Shown here piece after piece: positions 28,701 to 37,335 of a DNA stretch of 64,000 nt; within the stretch, counting starts at the first letter, position 1, and each line of letters starts with the position of its first letter. The translations under genes were made by a program, and so were the position numbers. Source of the stretch: Ilyomonas sp965247435 (GTDB lineage: Bacteria > Bacteroidota > Bacteroidia > Chitinophagales > Chitinophagaceae); contig OZ252019.1 in assembly GCA_965247435.1 (NCBI GenBank), forward strand, positions 930,001 to 994,000, in the 5' to 3' direction. Under the pieces are notes generated by a model, which saw nothing but the letters and a program-made list of their open reading frames with translations, searched no databases and was not told the origin of the DNA.

Positions 28701-28832
28701 CAGGTAGCCGTGCACAAGGCTTTGGCTAATCATGCTTCTGTAACGGTAGGCGATAACTTTGAAAGAGGCGCTTACTATGGTATCGCCGAGCAGGATGGCA
28801 TCAGGCAAACCATCAACCTGATGAAGCTGTAA
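25791..28832 (+). CDS. Large secreted G8 / beta-helix / PA14 protein with Tat-like signal and T9SS sorting domain
   Basis: 1013 residues. N-terminus MRNSRRKFIRNSSLAATSIALL fits a twin-arginine signal. A G8 domain follows (SGKWSDVKTWEGGRVPGAGD, about residues 48-175), then a right-handed beta-helix part (about 280-560; repeated N-x-hydrophobic strands such as GITLKNNVAFNSIGEAFWYD), a PA14 domain (GLSGNYYNGTTFNDFAF to MLHWKSPS, about 670-805), a PKD/Ig-like domain (about 825-925) and a T9SS type A domain (VTAYPNPSPSNFHMQV, about 940-1013). G8 and beta-helix domains occur in glycan-degrading or glycan-binding proteins related to CEMIP/TMEM2. The exact substrate is unknown. A terminator follows at 28853. 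Confidence 0.9.
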   Translation: MRNSRRKFIRNSSLAATSIALLSATKKNNLLQESAIGCAPEIASTLSGNIVSSKSGKWSDVKTWEGGRVPGAGDSPLIATGHTVMMDVDSTVAGLSISDGGVLQFNAALSATLQSSGNVTVEGVLRMRPSNVSVVHTVRFININESNYVGSTMDPVASDVGLWVMGAGALDLCGTSKTGWTNAADSVPAGATSFAVKDSTGWKVGDEIVIAPMDQPDFYSTDWIDSSATLIDFFLPKFERRIITAISGNTVTFAGALVYDHSAVTSNVTSPLGNSSRKWTAEVANLTRNVRVEGTKNGTTDAYANFKRAHIFIRSTAAQSVKYMQGKYLGPRKLQDGGNRPTLITGRYALHFHHCEDGSRGSIVEGCVLTDIGSRCYVPHVSHGITLKNNVAFNSIGEAFWYDWQEISHNCVWDGNLMAAIRINGADRSCTGMLLGQGDGNIARNNAAVYANCGVAHNGGACYVWQADAEGVWIFENNISHSSITGISVWQNTGNNHTIINYDSFSCYEGISHGAYGNSYTYRYGHHYKSKIFNEATSGNTSGVVFQDLFVDAAGADYCAEIVDSPIPSDIKCTNKFINCVFRNYKISAVQLASLMLDSNVEKQSKKVDLICCDIVSGKAFVFDHKSLYPLKNNSQIRVQPVAGQCFQTLRSNNQDVNSNIGVFAPTVYGTGMGLSGNYYNGTTFNDFAFSRIDSMIMFQQWSYDKASSPTGVHYLITGDQYSMRWTGQVEAQYSEPYIFYTQGGGGFRLWLNGDLIIDSWYDRADAAEIVTSKTVTLTAKTKYSIKLEHFNAAGSRGCMLHWKSPSLPVMSLIPQCQLYADPLNDDGSTTSLMTVSAGSDVAIALPINKVNLRATVSNEEDDAKLAYLWTKVSGPAQYSFSNPNSFTTNVKGLVAGTYTFRVQVKDSKGNTAQDDVMITVQAANNTASMTADSLAVTAYPNPSPSNFHMQVISKSSSPITLTIFNNYGKQVAVHKALANHASVTVGDNFERGAYYGIAEQDGIRQTINLMKL

Positions 28833-28852
28833 CATTCATTGGTAAAAATTCA

Positions 28853-28896
28853 GCAGGTAACCGTTTCATAAAATAAGAAAAGGTTACCTGCTTTTT
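28853..28896 (+). terminator. Intrinsic terminator after the G8-domain gene
   Basis: 10-bp perfect stem GCAGGTAACC / GGTTACCTGC with a 19-base loop, followed by TTTTT. It begins 21 bases past the stop codon at 28832. Confidence 0.85.
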
Positions 28897-28926
28897 ATTA
28901 ACCTGTAAATAGTGAATTGAAATACT

Positions 28927-29877
28927 CTATTGCTGCAGGCTTTTCAATTTTGTTATTAAATCTTTTGTCATTAAACGGGCTATCGTATCGGTAAAGTGCG
29001 TATTGTTATAATAGTTATGCTCGTATTGATAGCTGCATTTGTAATCGAAAAAAAGAATAGACTGCTGTTTAGAAAGCATATCTATATAATAATCAAAAGC
29101 GGAAGAATTTTGTTCTTCACAGTAAAGAACTGGCGCACGGAATAGGATTAGTTTAATGTTGTTCGATTTACAAAAGGAAACTATTTTAATAAAATAAGCC
29201 ACGTCATCGGGCTGTAAAGTATAAACAGTTGTAACACTGGTTTTATTAACCTTGTGAGCTTCATACAATGGAGTATAACCTTTATTGACTGAGAACCTGT
29301 TAACTTCTTTTTGAAAATCATCGGATAGTTTATTGGAGTAATGTTTAGCTACCAACGGATAATTTTTTAAAAATTTTACAAAGTCATTATAAATAAGATT
29401 GCCTGCCTGCGGAAAAAACTTAAGCAATACAGCGAGTGATTTTCCGCTGTAATTTTTATAAGCCTCATATACTTCGGGATTATTTAAGTAGCTATAAAAC
29501 ACATCATCCCGAAACTCACGCGAAAATCCCTTTTCCCCATTAAAAGAAAATTCATCTGTTTGGAGAAGTAAAGTGTCTATTTTCAAATAGTATTCCTTTA
29601 CTAAAAGTTGCAAAAGAATATAATTTGAAGGCATGCCGTGGCCATCTTCTCCAAGATTAAAAACCTGCTCATCTTTACTAAATAATGCGGGATCAACAGC
29701 ATGTTCCGCTCTCGATGACCCCATTACCAAAAGGTTTATTCGTGTATTTGCATGTTGTTGTAAATAAAGAATTTTTTTATCTGCAAATACATCTGGTTTT
29801 ATGGGATATACTATAAGGATAAAAGAAAACAGGATAGCCATTATCCAAACGACAGATAATATAATAAAGCGCCTCAT
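28927..29877 (-). CDS. SGNH/AlgJ-like membrane-anchored protein paired with MBOAT
   Basis: 316 residues. One N-terminal membrane segment (IILSVVWIMAILFSFILIVYP), then a periplasmic part beginning INLLVMGSSRAEHAVDPALF, where GSSRAEH resembles the GDS-type nucleophile block of SGNH hydrolases; VFNLGEDGHGMPSNYILLQLL gives the Gly block II and THFTD (about 295-300) may hold the C-terminal catalytic residues. It begins six bases after the MBOAT gene ends, the classical pairing in which the MBOAT protein moves an acyl group across the membrane and the SGNH-type partner transfers it to a polysaccharide. The acceptor glycan is unknown. Confidence 0.8.
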   Translation of the reverse strand: MRRFIILSVVWIMAILFSFILIVYPIKPDVFADKKILYLQQHANTRINLLVMGSSRAEHAVDPALFSKDEQVFNLGEDGHGMPSNYILLQLLVKEYYLKIDTLLLQTDEFSFNGEKGFSREFRDDVFYSYLNNPEVYEAYKNYSGKSLAVLLKFFPQAGNLIYNDFVKFLKNYPLVAKHYSNKLSDDFQKEVNRFSVNKGYTPLYEAHKVNKTSVTTVYTLQPDDVAYFIKIVSFCKSNNIKLILFRAPVLYCEEQNSSAFDYYIDMLSKQQSILFFDYKCSYQYEHNYYNNTHFTDTIARLMTKDLITKLKSLQQ

Positions 29878-29883
29878 ATTTTT

Positions 29884-31311
29884 CTAAAATTGAAAATAAA
29901 TGAATTGAGTTTTGTCAATAAAATTGAAATGAAAAATGATCAGGACTGCAAGAGTAAAATAAACAAATCTTCTTGCAAGCTTGGCTTTTATATTCAATAC
30001 GCATCTTTCGTCACTTCTTTGTGTCCAATCCATAAATAAAAAACCTACAACATATACCAGATAGCCTGCATATAATGGAACCGAGTTGATGTTGGTAATC
30101 ATTTTGATTATATACTTCCAGGATGTGGCAAGATCCGGTGAACGAAAAAATATCCATGCAATTGTTACTAATAAAAAAGTGAGCAGCATTTGTAAAAGCT
30201 CCTTTACAGATGGTAAAAATTTTCCGTCTGCAACTACAGTTCCTGCATAGGAGCGATTTCTGTTAAACAATAATAAGGGTACAAACAGTACTGCGTGTAT
30301 CAGGCCCCAAAAAATAAATGTCCAGTTGGCGCCATGCCAGAAACCGCTTACTATAAAAATGATAAAAGTGTTTTGTACTGCTTTTGCCTTGCCATTTTTA
30401 GAGCCGCCCAATGGTATATACAGGTAATCTCTAAACCACGATGATAATGATATATGCCAGCGACGCCAGAACTCGGCAATATTTCTGGAGAAATAAGGAA
30501 ACCTGAAATTTGATAACAACTCAAAACCTAATAATTTGGAAGTGCCTAAAGCTATATCTGTGTAGCCACTGAAGTCGCAATAAATCTGTATAGAAAAAAA
30601 TATAACAGCTAATGCCAGCGTGGCGCCGTTGTACTCTGTATAATTGCCAAAAACTTTGTTTACAATACCGGATAACGTATCAGCAATAACTATCTTTTTA
30701 AAAAAACCCCATAACATAAGCCGCATACCTTCTACTGCCCGGCGGTAGTTAAACACTCTTTTCTGTTGTACCTGCGGTAAAAAGTGCTGCGCTCTTTCTA
30801 TTGGACCAGCTACCAATAATGGAAAAAAACAAACAAAAACAGCGTAGGTAATAAAATTTTTTACGGGTTGTAATTTTCCGTTGTAAATGTCAAATACATA
30901 CGATAGACCATGAAAGGTATAAAAGGAAATACCAACAGGTAGTATGATGCTTAATGTCCAGGGATCTGCTTTAAAGCCTAAGTGACGAATCGCATCAGCA
31001 AAAGACACGGCAAAAAAATTGTAATACTTAAAAAATCCGAGGAAGATAAGGTTAACAGATACACTCAGCCAGAGCCAGAACCTTCTTAATTTTTTATCCT
31101 CTGCCTGCGATATTTTTATTCCTGTATAATAATCTAATCCTGTTGAGAAAGCCAGCAAGAACACAAACCTCCAATCCCAGCAAGCATAAAAGAAGTAGCC
31201 TGCTATAAACAGCAGTAAATTTTGATAGGTAAGGTTCTTAGTAACTACAAACCAATAAAGGCAAAAAATTATTAATAAAAAAATCAGAAAATTAATAGAG
31301 CTGAAAAGCAT
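29884..31311 (-). CDS. MBOAT-family membrane O-acyltransferase (AlgI/DltB-like)
   Basis: 475 residues with about ten membrane segments. AEFWRRWHISLSSWFRDYLYIPLGGSKNG and FIVSGFWHGANWTFIFWGLIHAV are the two MBOAT signatures; the His of GFWHGA is the presumed catalytic residue. Family members such as AlgI acetylate exported polysaccharides. The SGNH/AlgJ-like gene follows after six bases on the same strand, implying co-transcription and joint function. No polysaccharide polymerase or exporter lies nearby. Confidence 0.94.
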   Translation of the reverse strand: MLFSSINFLIFLLIIFCLYWFVVTKNLTYQNLLLFIAGYFFYACWDWRFVFLLAFSTGLDYYTGIKISQAEDKKLRRFWLWLSVSVNLIFLGFFKYYNFFAVSFADAIRHLGFKADPWTLSIILPVGISFYTFHGLSYVFDIYNGKLQPVKNFITYAVFVCFFPLLVAGPIERAQHFLPQVQQKRVFNYRRAVEGMRLMLWGFFKKIVIADTLSGIVNKVFGNYTEYNGATLALAVIFFSIQIYCDFSGYTDIALGTSKLLGFELLSNFRFPYFSRNIAEFWRRWHISLSSWFRDYLYIPLGGSKNGKAKAVQNTFIIFIVSGFWHGANWTFIFWGLIHAVLFVPLLLFNRNRSYAGTVVADGKFLPSVKELLQMLLTFLLVTIAWIFFRSPDLATSWKYIIKMITNINSVPLYAGYLVYVVGFLFMDWTQRSDERCVLNIKAKLARRFVYFTLAVLIIFHFNFIDKTQFIYFQF

Positions 31312-31426
31312 TAATTGTGGTTGTAATTAAACAATATAATAGGGGCGCAAAGATTAGCAAAAGAAGTAAAACTAAAATGGATAGTAAAAGGCTCGGTATA
31401 TTGTATGCACAATAAGCTATTGTCTC

Positions 31427-32641
31427 TTACAGTATGCTTTTTACTTTCAGTTGCCGGTTCATTAATTCGCCGTTTTTACGGCGTATAAAAACCTCCACTG
31501 TCGTATTTAAATTTTGCATCATTGTTTTATACACCTGTATATTACCGGCAAAGTTTTTATTCATACCCAGCACCACGTCTCCCGCTTCAAAGCCTGCCTT
31601 CTCTGCCGGCGAGCCCTTCATAATATCCACGATCGTTATTTCATTATTAATCATATAAATGCCAAGGCCGGTGTAGGCGTAGTCGAAAGAATCACGGTAA
31701 TGGGAATTCGGTTTTAGAAAAATCTGCTGCTCGCCATAGTTTAGAATCACATTAAAACGGCGCAAAATATCATTACCAATTAATCCGCCCGTTACGGGAT
31801 AAGAAGTGGCATTGTATTCATCATCAAAAATATAGGTAGGCACTTTTTTAAAGCGGTAAGGCCCGAGTTTTATTTCTTTCACTACTGTAAGGCTCATTTC
31901 TGCTTTTCCGCCAAGCCCCTGCGCCTGGGTGCCAAATACTTTTTTATTCTTGCTGAGGATCATACTGTCCTGGATGAAGTTTTTGGAAAGCAACAGGCAG
32001 AGTCCGGCGCCCATATCGTAATAAAACCGGGCATTCACCGTTATATCGTCTTTCACGGAGAGTTCCTGCATTGCCAGCGTGCTGAACCTTGGCGAAAGCA
32101 GGGTGCCGCCATGCGGATATTTAATGCTGCCCGGCGTTAATATATCCAGCATCATCCGCTCGTAATCAACCTTTACAATGTAGCGCCTGAAAAAACTATA
32201 GCCGATAATGCCATCAATTTTTACCCCGTAAACACTTGTCAGAATTTCATAATCATTGATGTGAAAGTCCAGCTTCTCAACTGCGAGGCGGGGAAAATGC
32301 AAGGTATGGCCATAAGCAAAATCAACAGTTCTGATGCCGGCAATACCACGGATGGTGCGGTTGCTCGGCTCCCTTTTAAGGCGCAGATAGCTGCAGGTAG
32401 ATGAATCTAAAGAGATGCCGCCGCTGCCGGTATCCAAAATAAAATTGAGCGAATCAGGGATCGAATCAATGGTGGCCTGTACGATGATAATGCCACCCGT
32501 GAGCATAATAAAAGGAAGGGAAGCAAGGCGCTTTGCGGGGGGTGCCTCCACCCCGCTTTGTTGTGCATGAATGGAAATGGAAGATAAGCACAATCCCATG
32601 GCAATACAGAGCAATAAATTTCTTCGTATAGCTGCAAGCAT
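31427..32641 (-). CDS. Exported retropepsin-like aspartyl protease with PDZ domain
   Basis: 404 residues. Signal peptide MLAAIRRNLLLCIAMGLCLSSISIHAQ. Two aspartyl-protease half-domains of the PF13650 kind: the first has FILDTGSGGISLD (DTG, about residue 70) and the second YYDMGAGLCLLLSK, where the usual DTG is DMG. A PDZ domain fills the C-terminus (VDIMKGSPAEKAGFEAGDVVLGMNK, about 335-400). It would be a periplasmic or surface protease or binding protein. Replacement of Thr by Met in the second motif may affect activity. It ends 115 bases before the MBOAT gene on the same strand. Confidence 0.88.
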   Translation of the reverse strand: MLAAIRRNLLLCIAMGLCLSSISIHAQQSGVEAPPAKRLASLPFIMLTGGIIIVQATIDSIPDSLNFILDTGSGGISLDSSTCSYLRLKREPSNRTIRGIAGIRTVDFAYGHTLHFPRLAVEKLDFHINDYEILTSVYGVKIDGIIGYSFFRRYIVKVDYERMMLDILTPGSIKYPHGGTLLSPRFSTLAMQELSVKDDITVNARFYYDMGAGLCLLLSKNFIQDSMILSKNKKVFGTQAQGLGGKAEMSLTVVKEIKLGPYRFKKVPTYIFDDEYNATSYPVTGGLIGNDILRRFNVILNYGEQQIFLKPNSHYRDSFDYAYTGLGIYMINNEITIVDIMKGSPAEKAGFEAGDVVLGMNKNFAGNIQVYKTMMQNLNTTVEVFIRRKNGELMNRQLKVKSIL

Positions 32642-33267
32642 AATAAATTAATAAGGACGGACATTGGTCAAAATACGCTGCTTTTTACCGTACACCGCAT
32701 GATCGGCAAGTATTTACAGCCCCGCTTTTTTTGCGGGGTTGCAGGAATAAACACTAATCATCAGCGGCAGGCTATTGCAGCCAAACATAACCAAAAATTT
32801 CCTGGCAGTTTTCAGTTTATAATTGCTGTTGTTAAGGTACAGGCTTGTTTGTTACGTATGTAGATAGACATAGTAAAAACCGATCTTGAATAACGTTGCA
32901 GCGAAGTATTAACCGAAGTGGAAAGATAAAGCGCGGAAAGTAATTTTTTGCTACCCATTTTCAGGGTGTACCTGTTTTGTTATGAGCGGCGGAAAACGTT
33001 TAATAAGGTTGGCTTACTATACAGCCGGCAGTATTAGTCAGCAATCAATTCTGCATCCTGGTTATTGCCGTATCTGTAAAGGGGCACATTTTGTAAAAGC
33101 GCAAATCGTAAAAAGTGGTGAAAATATACTTAAAATTTGCGATTGGCTGCCCGTCTCAAACGCTTGCTGTTATTCGGTTGCGCAAGCGGCCTGCTATTAC
33201 ATTCTTTGTTTTATCCAAACCCCTATCTTTGCGCCCTTACAAAAAAATTTAGTAAATCCTTATAAGT
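32642..33267. other. Noncoding divergent region before secDF
   Basis: 626 bases between the divergent protease and secDF genes. No gene is supported; an open frame from 32982 that runs into secDF has no family resemblance. CCCCGC (32720-32725) and GCGGGG (32733-32738) form a short hairpin around seven Ts, but no T-run follows it on either strand in a terminator-like way. The secDF promoter lies near the right end. Confidence 0.5.
33205..33231 (+). promoter_or_regulatory. Probable secDF promoter
   Basis: TTTG at 33205-33208 and TATCTTTG at 33224-33231, the latter an exact TAnnTTTG box. The 15-base spacer is shorter than the usual 17-23, so the -33 element is uncertain. The start codon at 33268 lies 36 bases beyond. 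Confidence 0.5.
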
Positions 33268-36200
33268 ATGCAACTGAAAGGCTTGGTGCGTTTTTTTACG
33301 ATTGCTTTAATATTAATCTGCCTTTACCAGCTTTCCTTTACGTGGATCGTGCACAACCATGAAGATAGCATGTCTCAGCGGGCGGATGCCTGGGTACGCG
33401 GCAACTTCGGCACGCCTGAAAAAAAATATCCCGGCGATAAAGCAATGCAGTCTTTTTATTCCGATAGCCTTAACACCCTGAAGAAACAGCGCCTGGCGTA
33501 CCTGCTTGATAGTACTAAAGGCAGTGATATTGGCCCTTTCGGCCTTACTACCTATCAAAGCGCAAAAGACAAAGAACTCAATCTTGGCCTCGACCTGCAG
33601 GGCGGCATCAGCGTAAGTATGGAAGTGGGTTTGGATGGCCTTATCCGCTCCTTATCCAACTATTCAAAAGATCCGCAGTTTAATAAAGCGCTGAACAATG
33701 CAGTTGCCCTTAAAGCCAATTACAGCGGAAACCTTATTAAGCTTTTCTATACCGAATATCAAAAGACAGCCGGCAGCAATGCGCAGTTAGCACCCCTGTT
33801 TGTTGCCCGCAGCAACGGCCAGATAAAAGCTACGGCTGCCAACGATGCGGTACTAACCTACTTACAGGATCAGGCTAATAAAGCTTTTACCAATACCGAA
33901 AAAATCCTGCGTACAAGGATTGACCGCTTTGGAGTAGCATCGCCCAATATCAATCCCGATCCTGACAAAGGCCGGATTAACATTGAGCTTGCCGGTATTA
34001 CCGACCCGGAAAGAGTACGGCATTACCTGCAATCAACGGCCAATCTCCAGTTTTTTGAAGTCTATAATATCAATGACCTTGCAGAACCGCTCAAGTCGGC
34101 CGACGCAGCCATGAGCGATTTTTTAAATGGTAAGAATGTATTAGACACCGTATCTGTTTTAAAAAGCGATACGACAAATCTTGGCGGCATTGCAGGGGCA
34201 GATACGCTTAAAAAAGGTGGCAGGGATACTGCAGCAACCGCTGCTGCAAAGCCCGTTGACAGTGCAACGATTAAGAAAAATGCAAATCCTATCTTGTCTA
34301 TAATGCAGCCAGCGCAACCCCGGCAGGATAAAGATGGCAAAACACAGTTCCCGGCAAACATTGGCTATATATTAGCGAAAGACACGGCTACATTGGGCAA
34401 CTATCTCCGGCAGGAATTTATCAGGAACCGGTTTCCATCCAACGTGCTGTTTGTATATGGCAAAACAGACAGAACAGCCACTACAAAAGTTACTACGCAA
34501 AACGTGCTGGAGCTATATGCCGTTAAAACACTGGATAATGGCACCGCCAAACTGGAGGGTGAGCACGTAAGCGAAGCCAGCCAGGGCTACGACGAGCGGA
34601 GCCGGCCTTCCATCAATATGAAAATGGATGAGCTGGGCACCCGCCTGTGGGCACAGATGACGCGGGCAAACGTAAGCAAGCCTATTGCTATTGTGCTGGA
34701 TAATGTAGTCTATAGCGCGCCTTTTGTATCGGGCGAAATACCATACGGAAGCTCGCAGATCACCGGTTCTTTTTCTACCAACGAGGCCCAGGATTTAGCA
34801 GGTATTTTACAATCCGGTAAATTGCCGGCGCCTGCCAAAATAGTACAGGAACAGATTGTAGGGCCAACGCTGGGCAAAGAAGCCGTAAACGGCGGCGCCT
34901 TGTCGTTCCTGATAGCTTTTGTAGTGATATTTATATTGATGCTGGTGTATTATAACACTGCCGGTTGGGTGGCTAATATCGCGCTTATCTTAAATCTCCT
35001 GTTTACTATTGGCATACTGGCGGCGTTTGGTTTTACCGTAACGGCAGCGGGTATTGCAGCGCTTGTGCTTACGGTGGGGATGGCAGTGGATACCAACGTT
35101 ATTATTTTTGAAAGAATAAAAGAAGAATTGGCCAGGGGCAAAGGCTATCAGAATGCAGTGGGCGATGGCTATAAGCGCTCGTATGCGCCGGTGCTGGATG
35201 CGCACGTTACTACGTTTCTTTCTGCAGCAATCCTGTTTATATTTGGTCTTGGGCCGGTATTGGGTTTTGCTACCACGCAGATGGTCGGTATCATTCTCTC
35301 CCTTTTTTGCGGCATCCTGGTATCGAGGGTAATTACCGATATTTATACCAACCGCAACCGCCACTTTCAATATTTCACCAGCTTTTCCCAAAAGGTATTT
35401 AAGCATGCCGCCTACCGGTTTATCGAATATCGCAAAATTGCGTATGGCATTTCTGTAATGGTATTAATATTAGGCATCGCTTCCTACTTTCACGGCTTCG
35501 ACCAGGGCGTAGAATTTGCGGGCGGGCGAAGCTACACGGTGCGCTTCAGCAGCAAGCCGGATGTAGATAAAATGCGCAACGACCTGAAAGGTGTTTTTGG
35601 TGAATACCCGATTATTAAAACGGTTGACCGCGAAGACCAGTTGAATATTACTACGTCGTATAAGATACATGAAACCGGCAACAATGTGGATTCCTCCGTG
35701 GAGCAAACATTGTATAACGGTCTTAAAAGTTTCCTTCCGCAGGGCACTACCTACAATGAATTTTCCAGCCGCTACAAGCAAGGCTCGCAAACGGTGCTGC
35801 CGACTATATCCGACGATTTAAAAGCCGGCGCTACCAAGGCAACCATTATTGCTATTATTGTTATTTGTCTGTACATTTTTATCCGCTTCCGCGACTGGCG
35901 CTACTCGCTGGGTACTATCGTTGCATTGCTGCACGATGTGTTTGTAACGCTTGCTGTATTTAGCTTTGCGCGTACTATTGTGCCTTTCCCGCTGGAGATA
36001 GACCAGCATTTTATCGCAGCTATCCTTACCGTTATCGGCTTCTCCATGAACGATACGGTAATCGTGTACGACCGCATACGGGAAGACTCCAAGCTAATGC
36101 GCGGCGAAAGCAAGGAAACGATTATTAACCGTGCCATTAATCAAACGCTTAGCCGCACGATTATGACATCGCTTACCGTGTTTCTAACCATTCTTATTCT

Positions 36201-36378
36201 CTTTATTTTTGGCGGAGAAGTTACAAGGGGCTTTGCCTTCGCCATGCTGATCGGCGTTATTACCGGTACCTATTCTTCTATATTTGTTGCAGCGCCGATA
36301 CTGGTTGACTTTGCGCGCAGCAGGCCATTGGGCGCAGCAGAAGAAGTAAAGCCTGTAAAAAAACCGGTGCTCCGATAA
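33268..36378 (+). CDS. secDF: Protein translocase SecDF fusion
   Basis: 1036 residues, with SecD and SecF joined as usual in Bacteroidota. The SecD half has an N-terminal membrane segment, the motif LGLDLQGGISVSMEV (about residues 107-121), a large periplasmic domain and VLTVGMAVDTNVIIFERIKEEL in TM4 (proton-path Asp). The SecF half starts at about 720 with FDQGVEFAGGRSYTVRF and has IGFSMNDTVIVYDRIRED. A long insertion at about 270-370 rich in Ala, Lys and Asp lies in the SecD periplasmic domain. The protein uses the proton gradient to pull exported proteins through the Sec channel. A strong terminator follows. Confidence 0.96.
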   Translation: MQLKGLVRFFTIALILICLYQLSFTWIVHNHEDSMSQRADAWVRGNFGTPEKKYPGDKAMQSFYSDSLNTLKKQRLAYLLDSTKGSDIGPFGLTTYQSAKDKELNLGLDLQGGISVSMEVGLDGLIRSLSNYSKDPQFNKALNNAVALKANYSGNLIKLFYTEYQKTAGSNAQLAPLFVARSNGQIKATAANDAVLTYLQDQANKAFTNTEKILRTRIDRFGVASPNINPDPDKGRINIELAGITDPERVRHYLQSTANLQFFEVYNINDLAEPLKSADAAMSDFLNGKNVLDTVSVLKSDTTNLGGIAGADTLKKGGRDTAATAAAKPVDSATIKKNANPILSIMQPAQPRQDKDGKTQFPANIGYILAKDTATLGNYLRQEFIRNRFPSNVLFVYGKTDRTATTKVTTQNVLELYAVKTLDNGTAKLEGEHVSEASQGYDERSRPSINMKMDELGTRLWAQMTRANVSKPIAIVLDNVVYSAPFVSGEIPYGSSQITGSFSTNEAQDLAGILQSGKLPAPAKIVQEQIVGPTLGKEAVNGGALSFLIAFVVIFILMLVYYNTAGWVANIALILNLLFTIGILAAFGFTVTAAGIAALVLTVGMAVDTNVIIFERIKEELARGKGYQNAVGDGYKRSYAPVLDAHVTTFLSAAILFIFGLGPVLGFATTQMVGIILSLFCGILVSRVITDIYTNRNRHFQYFTSFSQKVFKHAAYRFIEYRKIAYGISVMVLILGIASYFHGFDQGVEFAGGRSYTVRFSSKPDVDKMRNDLKGVFGEYPIIKTVDREDQLNITTSYKIHETGNNVDSSVEQTLYNGLKSFLPQGTTYNEFSSRYKQGSQTVLPTISDDLKAGATKATIIAIIVICLYIFIRFRDWRYSLGTIVALLHDVFVTLAVFSFARTIVPFPLEIDQHFIAAILTVIGFSMNDTVIVYDRIREDSKLMRGESKETIINRAINQTLSRTIMTSLTVFLTILILFIFGGEVTRGFAFAMLIGVITGTYSSIFVAAPILVDFARSRPLGAAEEVKPVKKPVLR

Positions 36379-36394
36379 ATGAATTAAGTTACAC

Positions 36395-36426
36395 AAAAGG
36401 CGGTCAGTACTGACCGCCTTTTTTTA
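36395..36426 (+). terminator. Intrinsic terminator after secDF
   Basis: Perfect palindrome AAGGCGGTCA-GTAC-TGACCGCCTT followed by a run of T, starting 17 bases past the stop at 36378. Confidence 0.92.
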
Positions 36427-36769
36427 TTTAAGTAACCAGTCAATACTATCTCTCTTACTTCTTATTGTTTGCCGTTCCTTGCTTAATAAACGTAAAATGA
36501 GAAATGCGGGGGCTAAGGATACATTTCACATTTTCCTGCAATACCTGCAGGTAGCTTTTATAATAGTTTGCAATCAGCAGCAGTACTGCTTTATTGAAGC
36601 AAAGAATTTAATGGACATGCATTTTATTTAAAGTTTGGTAGGGTGTTGATAAGGCACTAAGAACATTTTAAGTATGCTTAAATTGTTATTGAATTCATCG
36701 CTTTAACATCAACTTAATGGAAGTGCAGCGGGATCGGCTGTTTCTTTGCAGTGGCATTTGCTTACAAAC
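36427..36769. other. Noncoding stretch before the metal-efflux operon
   Basis: About 340 AT-rich bases between the secDF terminator and the small secreted protein gene. No gene or clear promoter box was identified. A metal-responsive regulator site would be expected here, but no obvious inverted operator stands out. Confidence 0.4.
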
Positions 36770-37162
36770 ATGCTTATAGCTTTAAAAAAATATTTATCCG
36801 GCCTTGTTATCGTAGTCGTAGCCTTACAGGTACTCAACCTGGGCTTATATGCGCAGGACTTTGAGACAGTGCCGGTAGCTAATGGTATGGAGCAAAACAT
36901 CATTAACTCCGTAACCGAATACATAGCGGAAGTAGTATTGCATAAAGTAAATGCTTTCCCGGAAAAGAAAGAATCTTCCACGCCGGGAGGCCAGGGCAGC
37001 CATGAGCTGCTGTTTAAATTTCAGCCCTTTAAAATTATCATCCTCAATAGCCAGGAGCGGCAATACGCGCTTATACATCCTGCTAAAGAGTATAACTGTT
37101 TTTGCCAGCCGCGCTATGCCAATCAAAGCAAAGACATTGTTTCTCCGCCTCCCAAAGCGTAG
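36770..37162 (+). CDS. Small secreted protein heading the RND efflux operon
   Basis: About 130 residues from the ATG at 36770, chosen because it starts a signal peptide (MLIALKKYLSGLVIVVVALQ..LYAQD); an ATG at 36746 adds eight residues. The mature part (about 100 residues) has no recognised domain. It contains KFQPFKIIILNSQERQYALIHPAKEYNCFCQP; two Cys (CFC) and several His could bind metal, which would suit the heavy-metal efflux genes that follow after 173 bases. This link is an inference from position only. Confidence 0.68.
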   Translation: MLIALKKYLSGLVIVVVALQVLNLGLYAQDFETVPVANGMEQNIINSVTEYIAEVVLHKVNAFPEKKESSTPGGQGSHELLFKFQPFKIIILNSQERQYALIHPAKEYNCFCQPRYANQSKDIVSPPPKA

Positions 37163-37335
37163 CTTTTTATATAAAGTGGTATAGCTTATACGTGTAGTTG
37201 TACAACCATAGTACGCTGCAATGAACTGCCTTGTTAGCACTATCGTGCGCAACACTGCCTTCGGCTATACACAATACTTTTTGATGTTTTCTGGTACTAA
37301 CCGTTTCATTTTTTCAAGAATAAATTACAGGCACA

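Noticed and set aside
32719..32739. Terminator at CCCCGC-TTTTTTT-GCGGGG
   Set aside because: The Ts are in the loop, not after the stem, and it does not follow a gene end on either strand.
32982..33362. Possible gene before and into secDF
   Set aside because: It overlaps the start of secDF in another frame, covers the secDF promoter, and its sequence resembles no family.
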